Positions 21,116-33,483 of a DNA stretch of 64,000 nucleotides are shown one piece after another. The notes under the pieces are model-generated. The model had not been told where the DNA came from. It searched no databases and worked only from the letters and a program-made list of their open reading frames with translations. The stretch's first letter is position 1. Each line of letters starts with the position of its first letter. The stretch is from the NCBI RefSeq assembly GCF_026914185.1, contig NC_070570.1, forward strand, positions 620,001-684,000. Direction: 5' to 3'. The position numbers and the translations under genes were made by a program. This stretch comes from Puccinia triticina (lineage: Eukaryota; Basidiomycota; Pucciniomycetes; Pucciniales; Pucciniaceae).

Positions 21116-22862
21116 GAAATGGGGTTGGTCCCCTGCATATGCAGTGGAGATAAGTAGGATAGAAAAGAGTATGTGTTTGGCTGGGGCTGAGTATGTGTAT
21201 ACCTGGGAAAGGTGACTTGAGGGTTGTGGCAGGTTGATGAGTGGGGCTGGCCATGTCCATGAGGGTCCAAGAGGGTTTAACTTCCAATCCAGCGGGGTTC
21301 CAGCGATGCTTCCAGTGGTGACTAGGGGTAAAATTGGCCGTAGAATCCATTTCTGAGGTCCATTTGGTGGTATCTTGAGGCCTAGGGTGAGTAAATATAT
21401 GTATGAGAAAAACTTTTGATTTTTCACTTTTCCGTCTACCACACCGTCTCTGTTCTCTTATCTACTTAGTTACTCTATATTCAAAAAGAAAATTGTCTGT
21501 CTCTTGAGCCTGTGTAGACTGGGTAGGCTGTGCTAAGTTGTTGGATCAAGAAAGTGGGGGAAAGTGCTGGAAGGAAGGACAAGTTTGCAAGGTGAAGAAA
21601 CCAATCTGAGTGCCTGGCGGGGCCAGGTCCTCCAGTCCTACGAGTCCTCTCTCTGGTTCCTCCCTGTACTCACCAGGGCGTCACCTCACCTTGGATGAGG
21701 CGTGACCCCAGTATTGCATCAGATCTTGACAACCTTGTCCCTGCGGTATGGGGAAGGGTCCCTGCTGCGCTGGCTTGTATGGGATAAACGGCACCGTGGA
21801 CCAATCCCACCTCCCGTTCCACTCCCAGTAAAAGAACAAAATTGGGGTTTTTGGGACCCCTGGTTGGATTTAAGCTTAAGCGTACACATGAAAAGGTATG
21901 AATCAGCCAAAAAAAACAATTCCCCGGTGCCCCCCAAGGTATGAATTTAGGCAAAATTCATGAATTTACATGCCATTTATAGGGGGTTTCCAGGGTCCTC
22001 TTTTAGTGCACCCGTGGTGTATCCTTTAGGATATGTACATACTGTGTTTTGCAGAATGCTTGGTTCATTCTCCAAAACTTCTGGTTTTGTTGACTGGGGG
22101 CAATCACATAATTTTTATATCTTTTCCGCATGGTGCACCTGGCAGATGTCAGATGAGGCCCAAGGCCAAATCCACCCCCGGAGCCAATGTCCTCCGGTAC
22201 ACGGCAGTTGCACGGATTAGGGTTTCGGCCGTCAAAACTGCCGTCAGAGCCAAGTGACAGTCAGATTGACCGCTCACCTAACGGCCCCCATCAGCCGAAT
22301 TAACAGCCGAACCGCCGGCACTTAACTCCAGGCAAGTTTAACATAACTTGCCTGGGGCCGGTTTGCCGACGAACGTGCTTGACCCGGTGGGAACAGTGGC
22401 AAGCTCCAGGCTAACCCCAAAAAAAGGGCAGAGGGGGCCAAGACAAAGTCCGCCCATCAGAGGGACACGTCACCCTCGGCCCTCATCCATCCACCCGCCT
22501 CATTTTTCCTAAGTCCGCTCATTGGATCACCGCCACCCTCCATCTCCCCCACCCTCACCAAACCACATCCTCAGACATGTCCCTCTGCGCCTGCCTCCTC
22601 CTTGCCCGGCCCACACCCCATCCACAGCACGCCCACCTCCACATCACATCCCCCATCGAGCTCCGCACCTCGCTCGGCTCCTTCCGAGCCACGTTCCCCT
22701 GACTATTGCTCCTCCTCGCCTGCTCGCTTCTGAGCTGATTTTTACTATTGATCGATCTTTCCAACCACAGGGAACGTTCCGAGGACCCGGCGCGAAGGGG
22801 GCGAGTGGAAAGAAGGGAGACGCAAGCAATTAAACGCGGGATGGTTGTACAAAAACGGAGGA
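21116..22862. other. Intergenic, no gene supported
   Basis: Only short, unsupported open frames. The 22150-22840 part is GC-rich; one Pro/His-rich frame at 22522-22833 has no supporting feature. Confidence 0.35.
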
Positions 22863-23533
22863 TCAGACATTCGAGCCCTGCGAGCGTGTTTCCCAGTCGT
22901 GATCCTCCGTAGTCGGAATGCGGTGGTGAGGGACTACAGGTATGTGGGGATGGAGGTCTTCGGTGGCGTCACCGTTGGTCGCACGCATTGGAAGCACGTC
23001 GCCGTTAACGGACTTTTCGCGCTGGTCTGGGCGGGTATTGTAGCCGGCGCTAGTGGGCTCATCCAGTCCAAACCATCCTGCTCGGCAGAGGGTAGCAAAA
23101 TGATCAGCACGGTAGAATCGGTGGGGGACACAAGACAGGCAAGAACGAGTTACCTTTGAGGAAACTCCGGGTCCCGTTGGGTCCGGTGCCAACCAGACTC
23201 GAGCCCATAGAGCCTGGGGTCTTCCGTAAGTTGTTGCCGGCGCGGAAAGATCCGAAGCCGCCAAAGCCAGCAGGGTCGACCTCGTGGAATTCCCCGCCAG
23301 GCCTGATGTCCTCCACCATCCCACTGTCCCCGGGCAGCGCATCGGCGTATGAATCATCGTTCTGCGTGCTGCGAGAACCGCGCTCCATGTTTGCCCATCT
23401 CACAGCCATTCGCGACCGGGTGGATGAACCGTTTGTCACCGTTGTCGCCCGAGATCGGGAGCGTGGAGACGGCTTATACTTCAAGAAGAAGGTCATTAAG
23501 AGTACCAAAATCACTACGAGAAAGCAACACAGT
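22863..23533 (-). CDS. Single-pass membrane protein of unknown function, 5' end missing
   Basis: Two exons, 23533-23154 and 23077-22863, join in phase across a 76-nt GT-AG intron. A hydrophobic helix (CCFLVVILVLLMTFFLKYK) opens the visible part. A basic Ser/Arg stretch, a Gly/Phe-rich stretch (GFGGFGSFRAG) and a polar acidic tail ending SQGSNV follow. The topology suggests a cytosolic tail after the helix. No domain is recognised. A TAG acceptor at 23534-23535 implies at least one more upstream exon that I could not place; sequence upstream (23540-23940) is GC-rich repeat-like. Confidence 0.6.
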
Positions 23534-23539
23534 CTATTT

Positions 23540-24451
23540 CAAGATTTTTTTTAGAAACAAGATAAAATATTTTAAAATGCAATAAAATACAAAAAAGTGC
23601 CCTGGTGGCCGTTAAACCAAAACTGAAAGTGCCCGTGAGTAATGTGATCGGCCGGCAAATTGCTGGTGGTGTGTGGTTGAATGGTGGTCGAACGGTGGGC
23701 AAGCGGCCCTGACCGCTTTTGTAGGGGGGCTCGGGTTGGACGGCGTGTTGCCGGACGGGTCGATGTGCCCTTACTTTTGCCAGCGGGTTGTCCGCTTGCG
23801 CATTGGCGGGGGTGCCGCCAAGTTCGGCGGTCCGCTTGACGGTTGACGGGAGGCCGGCATGCGAACGGTCAACACTGGCTGGGGGGGAACCGTCAAATTG
23901 ACGGCCGAACTTTGGCCGGATTGGCGGCGATGTGGAACCGCTGTGTAGATTGTCTTGGAGATGGGTTAGAGACAAACCAAGTTCATATTCAGAACCGGAG
24001 CGCCTTCATTACCCTACCCTCCACTGCCCATGGCCATTGGCCGCTGCCCTCTGCCGGCAGGGAGGGGCCGACCGAGCGCTGGGTCGTTACAGAAGGATAT
24101 CCCAGGCGGGAGTCAATCTGAAGGTTGGGTTTAAAGTTAGGTGTGGATTTTTGTCTGCATGTGCTTAAAAAACCTTGAATGCAAGGTTGGCCTAAGGTTT
24201 GGTGTAAAGTTTAATTTAAAGTCAAGTGCATAGCAAAACCAGACATTTGAGAAAAATCCAACCATTCTGCAAAACACAGTAAATATCAACTTTCAGAGCT
24301 TATACGAAAAACCCGATTAAGTTCAACTATCCGTTCACGCCTTCTGACCACGCGCCGTCCGACCGGGGCGGATAGTCGGGCATATGGCTTCGTGTCCGGG
24401 CCCCGGGCACTCCAATCTAGACGGTTGGTGCATATTTGAAGAGCAACCACC
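23540..24451. other. GC-rich spacer between divergent genes
   Basis: Lies between the leftward membrane-protein gene and elongin C. Repeated GACGG, CGGCC and TTGGCGG boxes (about 23640-23940) give unusual composition. The elongin C promoter should lie within 24170-24451; no motif is assigned. Confidence 0.4.
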
Positions 24452-25235
24452 ATGGCCCAAGACGCGACTGGCTCCAAGTACGTGACGATTGTCTCTGAAG
24501 AAGGTCAGTCAATCGATCAATCGATCATTCTCATGGTAGGCGAATAATTGGAAGCAGCTACTCAGATCTCTGGCATGTTCGCGTAGGTTTCCGGTTTATC
24601 ATTCCGAAGCAAGCGGCAGTCCTGTCGAATACACTCAAAGACATGCTTTCAGGTAATAAACTTATCACAAAATAAAGGCTTAATTAAACACGAATGACTG
24701 ATCTCATGTCCTTCCTATTATAGATGACATTGGTATGCTGGAGGCTGAATCTGGGGTGGTCAACCTGATGCATTCGTTTGTGTTTTCTTGACTTTTTATT
24801 TCTTTCATATCTGATACCCTACTTGAAAAAAAAACCCGCAAGCTTTCTGATGGAAAATCAAGCATACGTGCAGGGCTCCGGTAGTCGAAAAACTGTGCCA
24901 TTACCTGCTTTTCAGACATCATCACATTACGACACCAGATGCCCAATCTGCCGTCAAAGGATCCGCTCATAACTTCGACGACCAGATCCCCATAGAGCTA
25001 GCACTCCAACTGTTAGTAATCTTAGGAAGACTATATCCATGTACTACAGTTACATGGTATGGGTATATTAATGCTTTAATTATTTTGAGCTATTTTAGAC
25101 TGGAATGCGCTGATTTCTTAGACATAGTAAGCCAACCCCTTCTGACCATTCTTCACCAAAAATTTGAAATTGATATTTTTCGGGGCTGCCTCTCACTGAT
25201 GCCATGCGTTTCCTTCTGCATCCTCCGCTTAGTAA
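24452..25235 (+). CDS. ELC1: Elongin C (Skp1-fold adaptor)
   Basis: Six exons fit with consistent phases: 24452-24503, 24587-24652, 24724-24775, 24874-25011, 25099-25126 and 25233 onward. Together they encode 112 residues, the same length as human elongin C. Family blocks read YVTIVSEEG, FRFIIPKQAAVLSNTLKDML, APVVEKLCHYLLF, FDDQIPIELALQLLECADFL. The protein is a Skp1-like BTB-fold adaptor that links elongin A or SOCS-box-type receptors to cullin ubiquitin ligases in the nucleus and cytosol. The fifth intron (25127-25232) sits between the last sense codon and TAA, so the terminal exon opens with the stop. Donor sites include the less common GTCAGT and GTTAGT. The exon 3 to 4 junction (24775/24874) is the least certain. 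Confidence 0.9.
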
Positions 25236-26467
25236 AACCATTCCGCTGGAATATCCCACCTTACCCATAGTTCCAAAAAAAGTACACAGCTCAGGCATGT
25301 AAGACGTGAATTTAACCTGAGGAAAACCTGTGATCTACAATAATTGTGGTCTTCGTTTGCGTATGCCATTACTTCTTTTGGAACCAATTTTGGTAAGCCA
25401 CTTGGTAAGAAGGTGGAATAAAATGGTGCGCTGGATTTCTGACAAATGAAAGGCTAATCATGCCCACAAAGACGCGACAACCCAATTGATGAAGAACGAT
25501 CTTCACTTTCACCGCCGATGAGATTTCTTAAAAATACAACCCGAAGGTGTAATTGGTAGAAAAATTCCTTCGTGACATGACTAGTTTTTTAGACCAAATG
25601 GCTTATGCACGCGCTGCTAGCAAAGGCGCTTGTCAATCGAAAAACACAACAACTCGTTGTTGAATGGCAAACAATCGACGTAGCATGGGTGACATGATTG
25701 GAAAATCAGAGTCTGTGATTCACATTCACTGATCTATGCAAAAACGAAATCCACTAGTAGGTACGCCAGTCTTCTGGCTGTTGGGCAAGCAAATCTCGAT
25801 TTGACTTGACTAATGCATTTACCTATCGTTCCTCCCAGGCCCATATTATCAATCTTCTAGCTAGTCCACCCTCAACATACTCAAGAGGCACCTCAGATAT
25901 GGGATATAGAATCTGATTGTTTTGCCGACAGACTCTCAATTAGCCATGATTTCTGAAGGGAAACGGCAATTAAAGACAGACGTTGACGGCAAAGAATTCA
26001 TGCATATTTTTCAGACTAAGTGAGTTTGTTTCGATTCTCTGACAAAAAAAGGCTCAGTTTCGCTACTAGATAACCTGAAAGAACATGAGAATCCAACATA
26101 CAGATAGTAAGTTTGGCACCATGAGATAATCTGTCTTAAAAGTTGAGTATATTATAATTGGCGAAATGAACCATGAAATTTATCATTACGGTTATATTTT
26201 CTAGTGTTTCGGAACATGTATTTCCATGCATACAGTTGAGCTCAGGAAGATTTAAATCAAAATCACACTTATTTCTTGTTTATAGATGTAATACTTTCAT
26301 ATCACAGGAACTCTTCTATGTTATAAAGCGGAGAGTAAAAATCTTCACTTGATTGATTTTTGAGTATCTCATTAGAGAATTCGCGAAAAAGACAGAAATT
26401 CAGAATAAACAAACTCTAAACTCCCAATTAGGATGTATTCCAAAGAAATCTTGCTAGATAGCCTTCT
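25236..26467. other. Intergenic, AT-rich, nothing recognised
   Basis: Sequence between the 3' ends of two convergent genes. No open frame, repeat or RNA gene could be supported. Confidence 0.5.
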
Positions 26468-28246
26468 TCAATAATGTGATACTTGAAAATCATTGTATTG
26501 TGCCTCCAATTCTTTGCATTCTTGATCATACATTTCTATGATGTGCTTGTAATAGATGTTCTTTTGCATCTTTTCTTTCCAGTTGGGATATTTATTCATT
26601 TGAACATGTCTTGTTCTTTTGTAAGATGCAATGTTTTCCATCAAATTTGTCCAATAAAAATTGCTTGTACACTCCTTGTTATTTACTGGTATCTTGTGAT
26701 TCTTATCTTCAAATTTCAAAACGTAGTGATCATAATCAAAGACCATACTCTTCCATATAAATATATTGGTTGTCAGTCGGAGTAATTTCATTTTTTCTCC
26801 AAACTCTACTGCATCTTTGTCATCTGCTACTAATTGTGCTGGTTCTTTGTAACCTGAACCAAATCTGACCATGATGAAGTCTAATGTTGCAAATGTGTTT
26901 CCAGCAATGACTTTGAGATCAAATAATTTCATACCAGTCTCTAAATTTGGTTCAATAATAAATCTAACCATTCTAAGCACATCATCTTTCATATCCTTCA
27001 ATAGTGTGGTACCTGAATCTAGGCTGCTGTGCTCCATCTCATTCAGGAGAAATTTCTTCAGCTTGATTGAAAATTGAATCAGAGTACACATTGGTTTGAA
27101 AAACCCTCTTGGGCAAACTTCATCTTCTGAAATTGCCTTTTCTGCTCTGGCATTCATTCTGGCTGCCAAATATTGAAATATCCACCAATCCTGTTCACTC
27201 TTTGAAAGAGCTATGAGCAGGGGTTTTGATTGATAATTTATAAGAAATCAGGAGGCCTGCTTTATAATATTTGGCAGAAATCAAAGAAAAATTAGGAACT
27301 TACTTTGATATAGTTCATGGAAGTTTGTCAGCTGGAAGTGATTTTTCAATTGTACTTCTTCAAATGGCCTTACATGATAAGCATTATGAAACATTGTATC
27401 TTTTCTGAATATTTGTATAGAGGTTTTTGCGAGCCATTCTATACCACTCCGACTCTTGTATAAGCTATTAATTTCTTTAGCCACAACAGCTGGAGCAAGG
27501 TTGTATCTACGTATGTAGCCTAGGGTCTGTAAGACACAGTTATTAACAGCCATTTGTACATGATGGAGAGGCTTAGGCATTTGCATTGGAGTTTCCAAAC
27601 CCAAAACAAGTTTATAGATTGACCTGTTGTATTGAACTTCATCTTGTTTAAGCCTTTTGAATGGATCACTGTTTGTACCCAAAGAATCTTGGTATGACTT
27701 TCCTGGAACTCCAAAAATATGAATAAGGTAATTGTGACACATGATCAATGTCTCACCCACATCATCCATGGGTTTCAAATTACTCAGTTGAACTTCATTT
27801 TCCAATTGCTCATCATTTATTTTCTCCTTCATTTCATCAGTGTATCCTATAAATAAATTGTAAGACTGTATCATTGATTGCCAGTCTTTCTTCTGTGATT
27901 CTAGAATCCCAAGAAACACTGTTGAGTTACATTTTGCTGAGAGTATGAAGCAGGATTTTCTTACCTAATTGTGGATTGAACATGAATTTCTTCTTGCTGC
28001 ATTCCATTTCTGAGAAAAAAAAATCCAGGTGGATCAATCAAACCCATTTTGTTGGATGCGCATTTCTACTATGTTGTCACACGTGATGAAGAAGATAAAC
28101 AGTGGAGAAAGTGTGCCCGCACCGTTTGCATGGTTTAACGTCTCAACCTTTTCCCCGAATTGAATATCCCGCAATCCCATAGGTGTACAATTTTCACTCG
28201 GAAGAAGCAGAAAGAGCAGGGCAAATCTTTTCATTAACAAAAACAT
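26468..28246 (-). CDS. Large secreted protein of unknown function
   Basis: The N-terminus (MFLLMKRFALLFLLLP) looks like a signal peptide. Exons 28009-27965, 27918-27304 and 27210-26468 join in phase with GT-AG introns of 46 and 93 nt. Exon 1 starts at 28246 and probably ends near 28118 at a phase-1 GTGCGG donor, which is uncertain. The mature part, about 470 residues, is mainly helical and charged, with blocks such as FGVPGKSYQDSLGTN and NFYWTNLMENIASYK. No known domain is recognised. Codon phasing across introns strongly supports coding. As a rust secreted protein with no apparent family, it is a candidate effector or wall protein; this is inference. Confidence 0.7.
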
Positions 28247-30660
28247 TTTCGTTGCGATGATGGTTGTTTAACGCTGACAGGGCCTACAGCGCATGAGAAG
28301 AATGATATGGCCCGGTCACACTTTAATGGTTCATGATGATATTTATATCTCTCTTTCTGCAGTAGCCGTGACTTCAGATTTGGCTCGTGACCATGAAATT
28401 GGTATGTATCAGGGAGGGGGGGGGGGGACGGAAAGCCCCGAGGACTGATACTCGAGAATCGTACAATAATCAATACATGTCTGATGTGAGAAGGTCATCA
28501 AAGTTTAGCACCAATGGGTCAACTCAGATACATGCAGCGGATAACCTTGAGGGAAATCGCCTTCGGCAATGCCATCAAAAACCGCCATGACACAAAATTT
28601 ATGTGGTCGAACAGAATCATCGGAACGGTTCCGCACCCAAGGCGCAGGACTCAAACTACCCAGCAAAATGTCCCACTCGTATTCCTGATCAACAAGTGCT
28701 GCCGCTATGGGAGACATAACAAACTTGATGCGCTGTGCATTCTCTAGCCCTCGATGCTGGGATTCATCCATCGGACAACGGCTCCGTTTGGCTGGCACAG
28801 TTGATCATGAAATTTAGCTCTTCATAAGAAAATTACAACATGGAGAACTTCCCGTCGCGATCTGGGAGCCTTCCCGCGGCCCGAAGTGATATAAAATCCC
28901 AAATCCTAGATTTCCCTGCGAGAGTATCTGGACTTTCGGGCCCAGATTAACATCTGTAGGGGTCCCGTAAATGACGGGAAGTCCTCCAACGGAGGGCTCC
29001 CTGTTGTCTAAAATTGTTAATGTATGTCTAAAATTGTTAATGTACATAGAGGGAAGGGCCAAACCTTATTTGCTGGAGAAAGTCGATCGAGATCGAGATT
29101 TTCTCAGCAAATGAAGTTTAGCGCCCCCTTTGAATCATGTCATTTAGACGAAGGAAAGTCCTCCATTATCTTTATGAGAGGGCACCGACCATAACAGCCA
29201 AACGCGGGCTTCTGGATCCACTGTGTAACAGTTCCGGGGATCCTGATTCCTCCCTATCTTATGCCTAGGTTATGCATGTGGGGAAGCTAAACCTTGAAAT
29301 AACCTTGCAATTTCCTGTTTGACCCTTGCGCAGCAATCAGTTGGGCAATTGCGGGACCAGTTTGGTTGGGTTTGCCTCGTAAAATACACCCCAAGTCATG
29401 AATGGGACAAGATGAAGGATACGCCAGGCGAAGCTCCTGAGTGGCCAGAGCGGCAATTACTGGTTTTGACACGAACAAATCGATAAAGACCAGGGAGACC
29501 ATACGAACATGCGGACAGCGTAATTTTTATGCTGGCAACTTACATCCTCAAAGAACCGGATGCGCGTGAAATTTGGTCATGGGACTCGGGGTGATGTTCT
29601 AGACTGTGCTTCCCCTTGAGGGGTTTTTTCAGACGTTTATAAAAAGCTCTGTATTTTTTGGCCTTGATACCTCGGTGACGCAGAACCTCACATTCATTAA
29701 TCTTACGGCCTATTGTACCAATGTAGCAGGGCGCGCTACAGGAAGGATGAAGTGGGTCTGCGGCGGAGCAAAGGCTACACGCGGCTCAAGATGGAACTGA
29801 GAGAAGAGCGAGTCTGGATTTTCCACTCGAATAGATGGATAAGAAAAAAGGGGAAACAGACACAAAGGCGGCTCTGATATAAGAGCCGATGACAGGAGGA
29901 AACAAGACACAACGGAAAGAAAAGCCGTTGAATGAGAATTCAACGGTACAGGGATACAGACACGTACAGGATGACGTGTCTGATGCAAGAACAGAAAAGG
30001 AAACATGGCGAAAAGGAAACTACCCCCTTGCGTGCTATGCAAGGGCTTCGGCATCCATAACTCCTGGCCTGTAGTGGGGCCGGAGCCGGAGCCGGGAATC
30101 TCTAGCGCGTACAGTGCGCCCATAATATGGGCGCCTGTCGCGTGACAAATTGTAGCACGGCTACACCAAGGACCAGCGGGTCAGATTCAACCACTACGTA
30201 TTACGTGTCAGATTATACATAATAGCATTCATATAAGTTTCCGCACAGCGCGACGTAAATATTTTGAAGGAGATTTCATCCAAACCATATATTGATTTAA
30301 TAAGTTCATTGGTTTTTGGCGGGTAACCTGGCAGCTCGTCCATCTTTGACCACGAAATCTGCTTCATGCAGGGCAACCTAAGTTGCCGCATAGATGCACA
30401 AAACAAAGACGTCATCAGAGCCAGAAAATCTCCCTGGGAACCCGGGTGCGAGCAGTACCCTGTTTTTTTGACCAAAAACAGGTACCCGGCCCCGCTTCCG
30501 GAACCACTTGTTGGGGCCGTAACTACCAACACTGCAACTGTTCCAATACGCTTATTGTCAGCCTTAGAGATACATCAGGTATCCAAAAGTCTGCAATAAC
30601 ATTGTAAATAACGATAATTTGTGAGTTATTAATGCAGCTTCAGATTCCTCACCATAAATT
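28247..30660. other. Intergenic, no gene supported
   Basis: Short open frames on both strands (for example 28505-28798 - and 29710-30123 -) lack domain or splice support. A 20-bp direct repeat (GTATGTCTAAAATTGTTAAT) is tandemly duplicated near 29021-29050. A (G)11 tract lies near 28420. Confidence 0.35.
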
Positions 30661-30850
30661 AAGGGGGGTGTGGTGATCAATTCTGGAACATGTGTCAAAT
30701 TGTCCACGGAGCAATCAGTGCGGGGCATGGGTGGTGCAGAACGGTGCGGAACGGAACGGAGCAGAGCGCACAGCTGAAGGCGGCGGCGCGCAGAGCGTGA
30801 CAGCGGAACTGGAATCAAACCGAGCAGGCCAGCGTGGACTACTGTGTCAG
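30661..30850 (+). repeat. Retroelement fragment shared with 58230-58420
   Basis: Begins GTGGTGATCAATTCTGGAAC and runs through CCACGGAGCAATCAGTGCGG and a GAACGGAGC-rich stretch to GAGCAGGCCAGCG. Aligns well with 58230-58410. Both copies end near a GACT box, suggesting a shared element boundary. Confidence 0.6.
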
Positions 30851-31279
30851 GAAATATGCAACACTAAGCTAGCGGATAGCGCACACTACAGTCTACAGAT
30901 GTTTAGAATAGCGGCCCACTGTTGCTAATAAGTTGTAATATCCTTTCAACATATCATACAATTTATTTCCCCCTCAAAAGAACTTTGATTACACATCTAT
31001 CCCTGGTGCTACCTGGTTGCCTGATTGATGTTTGACCAAAATGAGGAATCTGCCAACTCCTGGCGGGTGTAACCTAAATATGGAAATTATCAACCTGGTA
31101 CCTGCCATGTGTCTGGGTAATGCCTCCTTTTTTTTCTCAAAAATGACACCTGTTGGTGTCCTGTGAGGTCAACATAGCACATATGTCCCTCTTTTGGAAG
31201 TTGCCTGAGGGACAGCTTCCCCTTATTAGGTCGAACTTGTAGATTCACTGCAGACAAAAATGGGATGTTTTTGAAATTT
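30851..31279. other. Intergenic, nothing recognised
   Basis: No gene or repeat boundary supported. Confidence 0.4.
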
Positions 31280-32893
31280 ACACTTCAAGGATAATTAAAT
31301 TTCCCAAAAAAAATACTCAAAGTTTGAGGTTGGGAAAATCATTGAAAAAAAATCACTCCGTACTGAAAAAAAATGCAAACTGAGCGTGCTCAGCCAAAAA
31401 AATAAAAATGTGTCAGACTGAGTAAAAAACAATGGGGCACATTTTTGGGTTGATTTGTAGGACGGGCCTGCACAAGGCCCGCATGGGCCCCTAACAGGCC
31501 CATTGGGCCCATTGAAAAAGTAGTATTTGTTTGGAATTCCCATGCTCTGCTAAAATGTGAAATGGGTTGAACTGAATGAAAAATGAGGGGCTACATTTTC
31601 AGGGAGATGTTTTGGACGGGCCTGAATGAGGCCCACCTGGCCCCCACAAAGCCCATTGGGCCCATTGAAAGAGTAGCCTTGGTCAAGAATGCCTATGCTC
31701 AGCTAAGAAACAAAAATGTGTCAACCTGAGTAAAAAACATGGGGCCACACTTTTGGGGAGGGCTTATTGACAGACCTGCATCAGGCCTGTCAGGGCCCAC
31801 CCAAAGCTGGTTTGGCCAACCCAGAAGTAGTCTTGGTTAAGAATGCCCACATGATGTTTCAGAACAGCACCAATTGACCACTAATCAACAGAAGATATTG
31901 AAGGGCTTCTGACATCTGCATGACATTTGTGCACTCACAGAATGTATTTCCAGGCCCTTTCCTTCCCTTTGGAAACCTGTTGGCCCGTACGGGCCTGATG
32001 CAGGCCCGTCCAAAAAGCCTCCCCAACAATGTGCCCCTAGCAACAAAGGGTAGTTACGTTACTTTGGGTTATCCGCGCAATTTTGGTAACGTAACTACCC
32101 CCGTTATCCGGGGCCCGCCGCTACTTTACTAGTAACGGGGTCATTTCAGGCCCCGCGCGTAACGTAACGGGCCTGATTTTTGAGGCCCGTTATCGCGTTA
32201 TCCGGGGGATAACGCGATAACGGACCATTTAAGGCTTTTTAGCCTCATTTTTTGCCTGTTCTCAAGGGCTCTGCGTGCCCGGATAACGCAACGAGTATAA
32301 AAAAACCGGCTCAACGTGTTGTGATAACGTAATTGCACTGCCGTTACGCGTAACGCGTAGATAACGACAAAAATTTTGTTACGTTACCGTTATCTACGCG
32401 TTACGCGTAGCGTAACTACCCTTCGTTGCCCCTAGGGTTTTTTCTCAGTCTGACAAATTTTTATTTCTTAGCTGAGCATATGCTTTCTTAACCAAGGCTA
32501 CCCTTTCAATGGGCCCAGTGGGCTTTGTAGGGGCCATGTGGGCCTCATTCAGGCCTGTCCAAAAAATCTCCCCAAAAATGTACCCCCATGTTTTTTATTC
32601 AGTTTGACCCATTTCACATTTTAGCAGAGCATAGGAATTCCAAACAAATACTACTTTTTCAATGGGCCCAACGGGCCTGTTAGGGGCCCATGCAGGCCTT
32701 GTGCAGGCCCGTCCAACAAATCACCCCAAAAATGTTCCCCATTGTTTTTTACTCAGTCTGACACATTTTTATTTTTTTGGCTGAGCACGCTCAGTTTGCA
32801 TTTTTTTCAGTACAGAGTGATTTTTTTTCAATGATTTTCCCAACCTCAAACTTTGAGTATTTTTTTTGGGAAATTTAATTATCCTTGAAGTGT
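31280..32893. mobile_element. 1.6-kb foldback element with long inverted arms
   Basis: Arms of about 500-700 bp start CACTTCAAGGATAATTAAAT and end with the inverse. A TTA lies directly outside each end (31278-31280 side and 32893 side), compatible with a 3-bp target site of PIF/Harbinger type. Each arm is built of repeated about 200-bp units containing GGGCCCATTGAAAAAGTAG-like and GGCCCATG boxes. No coding capacity. It is interrupted by a second element at 32041-32427. Confidence 0.75.
32041..32427. mobile_element. GTTACG-rich MITE nested in the foldback element
   Basis: The inverted ends CAACAAAGGGTAGTTACG and CAACGAAGGGTAGTTACG (complement of the right end) are flanked by direct GCCCCTAG (32033-32040 and 32428-32435). 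An 8-bp duplication suggests a hAT-type element. The interior is packed with GTTAC, TAACG and TTATCCG motifs in both orientations. Confidence 0.75.
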
Positions 32894-33002
32894 TAAAACA
32901 ATCAAATGGAATTAATTCTCCACTTTTGTATTCCAACCCAATAAAGCATAAAGACAGCTTGCTTTAAAAAATGTGCCACTCAAGATCCATGAGAATTTTT
33001 TG

Positions 33003-33483
33003 TGTCAGGGGTAGTCTCTAAAGTGACTAACCTCTGAATGCTGAAACGGACGTAGACCGAGAATAAGGGATACAAAGATGCTGGTGTGAGAGGCGAATAA
33101 GGGAGGAAAGGATACAACACGGAGGAATATAAGATGAAGCGATGAGGAGAGAGGAAAGGGGGAAAAGGAGAAGGGAGAAAGAAGGGAATATAACTAGAGG
33201 AAAAGCCCCAATCACGACGAGAGTCATAATAGCTTGGGCTTGGTAGAGTTTCAATTCCAAGAGTATCCGGTCAAACTGAACTGGGGAATCCTCCAGCCGA
33301 GGAGGTTCCTCCTTTAAGTGATCTCTAACCGACGCGTCTCGCTCGGTTAGATATCTCAATGAAGAACCTCTCTTCTCGAACGGCAATAGCTAATTCCTTT
33401 TTTAGCGCTATGGCTCTCGCATAGGTCTTTTGCGGCCTTATGGCGTGCTTTGAGGAACATCCTCAACACGCTCGAGGCTGACA
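33003..33483 (-). repeat. 3' LTR of the Ty3/gypsy element
   Basis: A 481-bp direct repeat of 41054-41534, bounded by TGTCAG and CTGACA. It also contains the last codons of the integrase frame (stop at 33463). Confidence 0.95.

Noticed and set aside
22522..22833. Pro/His-rich 103-codon frame on +
   Set aside because: Composition reflects a C-rich tract; no domain or splice evidence.
23514..23975. 153-codon open frame on -
   Set aside because: GC-rich repetitive words without a domain. It does not join in phase to the membrane-protein exons downstream.
28505..28798. 97-codon open frame on -
   Set aside because: Looks protein-like in places but has no signal peptide, domain, splice partner or paralog in the window.
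30194..30532. 112-codon open frame on - ending MYNLTRNT
   Set aside because: No support beyond openness; adjacent to retroelement fragments.
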